Assembly (NCBI RefSeq): GCF_030297135.1
Contig: NZ_AP028065.1
Span: 2,852,001 to 2,916,000, forward strand
Direction: 5' to 3'
Origin: Pseudoalteromonas apostichopi
Lineage (GTDB): Bacteria; Pseudomonadota; Gammaproteobacteria; Enterobacterales; Alteromonadaceae
DNA: 64,000 nucleotides
Both the position numbers and the translations under genes were made by a program. The notes beneath the pieces were generated by a model. That model had not been told where the DNA came from, searched no databases, and saw only the letters and a program-made list of their open reading frames with translations. This document shows, piece by piece, positions 63,506 through 64,000 of this stretch (position 1 is the stretch's first letter; every line of letters starts with the position of its first letter).

Positions 63506-64000
63506 AGTCAGTGTGCTCTAGCAAATGATTTAATTGAAGTGCTGGGAAAATGATTTCATCATGGGCAAAAGGGGTAAATCCGGTATGTTGGTTGTTACCA
63601 GATGAAAACTCGATGCTAATATTGTGGTTGTCCCATACCCAATCCTGTTGTAGTCGCACCTTTAGCCAACCATGTGAAAAATCACCTAAACTAATTTGTG
63701 TTTGCCAAGCAAACTGTGTGATGTATTGCCACGTAGCTGTGGCACGGTTTTCATCTTTAAAGCGGTAATAGCTATCAATGCCAAGTTGGAAAATGTGATC
63801 TTGATAATATTGATTCCAACTGGTGTTGAAGTGCAGATAGTCTAAGCTCGTCCAATCATCGTTTGAGCTTGATGACACACCAAAATTTAAATAATTATCG
63901 ACCCAAGGGTGATAACGATATTGATAAAACCCTTGCCATCCCGAGGCATGGTTTTCACGGTAAAAATTAAATACATTTGAATTAAGTAGGTCGTCACTGA
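63498..64000 (-). CDS. Beta-rich protein, probably outer-membrane, 3' part
   Basis: The frame is open to the right edge, so the N-terminus is outside; the GTG at 63878 is probably internal. The visible ~167 residues are rich in aromatic residues and alternate polar/nonpolar (GWQGFYQYRYHPWVDNYLNF, ATATWQYITQFAWQTQISLG), the look of transmembrane beta strands or a surface beta domain. It overlaps the ligase-like gene by eight bases, so the two are co-translated. It could be an export pore for the ligase product, but no family was recognised. Confidence 0.6.
   Translation of the reverse strand, partial: SDDLLNSNVFNFYRENHASGWQGFYQYRYHPWVDNYLNFGVSSSSNDDWTSLDYLHFNTSWNQYYQDHIFQLGIDSYYRFKDENRATATWQYITQFAWQTQISLGDFSHGWLKVRLQQDWVWDNHNISIEFSSGNNQHTGFTPFAHDEIIFPALQLNHLLEHTDYE

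Overview
The window looks like chromosomal DNA of a marine gammaproteobacterium of the order Alteromonadales, most likely Pseudoalteromonas or a close relative. The basis is the protein sequences (Enterobacteria/Vibrio-like housekeeping genes with moderate AT richness), a truA-accD-folC-dedD-cvpA-purF cluster ordered much as in E. coli, an Mrp sodium/proton antiporter operon, a large TonB-dependent receptor and a secreted subtilase. The genus is an inference. No rRNA, tRNA, CRISPR array, integrase or transposase gene was seen.

Layout. 1-4 kb: the 3' part of pnp, then nlpI overlapping a membrane-anchored protein with an HExxH zinc-protease-like motif. 4.1-10 kb: mrpA(B)CDEFG, tightly overlapped. 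10-16.2 kb: truA, accD, folC, dedD, cvpA, purF, interrupted between dedD and cvpA by a 262-bp imperfect palindrome made of nested hairpins. 16.2-25.9 kb: a mixed set comprising an HdeD-like membrane protein, an MscS-type channel, a TonB-dependent receptor with a long leader, a HAD phosphatase, an exported ATP-dependent DNA ligase, a YegD-type Hsp70, methylglyoxal synthase and a LysE exporter. 26-31.5 kb: subtilase, Bcr/CflA transporter, hotdog-fold protein, and an overlapping M23 endopeptidase/bactofilin pair. 31.7-34.5 kb: tyrosine catabolism (hppD, fahA) with a candidate TyrR box. 34.5-38.8 kb: a lipoprotein metallophosphatase with a LamG-like tail, and a POT peptide transporter.

39-53.3 kb is a complete E. 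coli-type cellulose locus: bcsR-Q-A-B-Z-C on the minus strand and bcsE-F-G on the plus strand, diverging from a 121-bp region. It encodes the c-di-GMP-activated synthase (BcsA/B), outer-membrane export (BcsC), periplasmic GH8 protein (BcsZ), cytoplasmic accessory factors (BcsR/Q/E/F) and phosphoethanolamine transferase (BcsG), so the predicted product is phosphoethanolamine cellulose. BcsZ carries Asn where E. coli has the catalytic-base Asp. tyrR follows, with its own candidate TyrR box, which ties it to hppD.

55-64 kb is the least ordinary part. A minus-strand run contains a truncated beta-rich protein (cut by the window edge), overlapped by a 1364-residue protein in which a PgsB/CapB-like Mur-ligase domain is embedded between a long alpha-helical region and a helical tail, followed by two paralogous secreted DUF642-like proteins with AT-rich upstream regions sharing an identical 19-mer. 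This is the best candidate for an undescribed system: possibly synthesis and export of an amide-linked polymer or surface component. That function is inferred, not shown.
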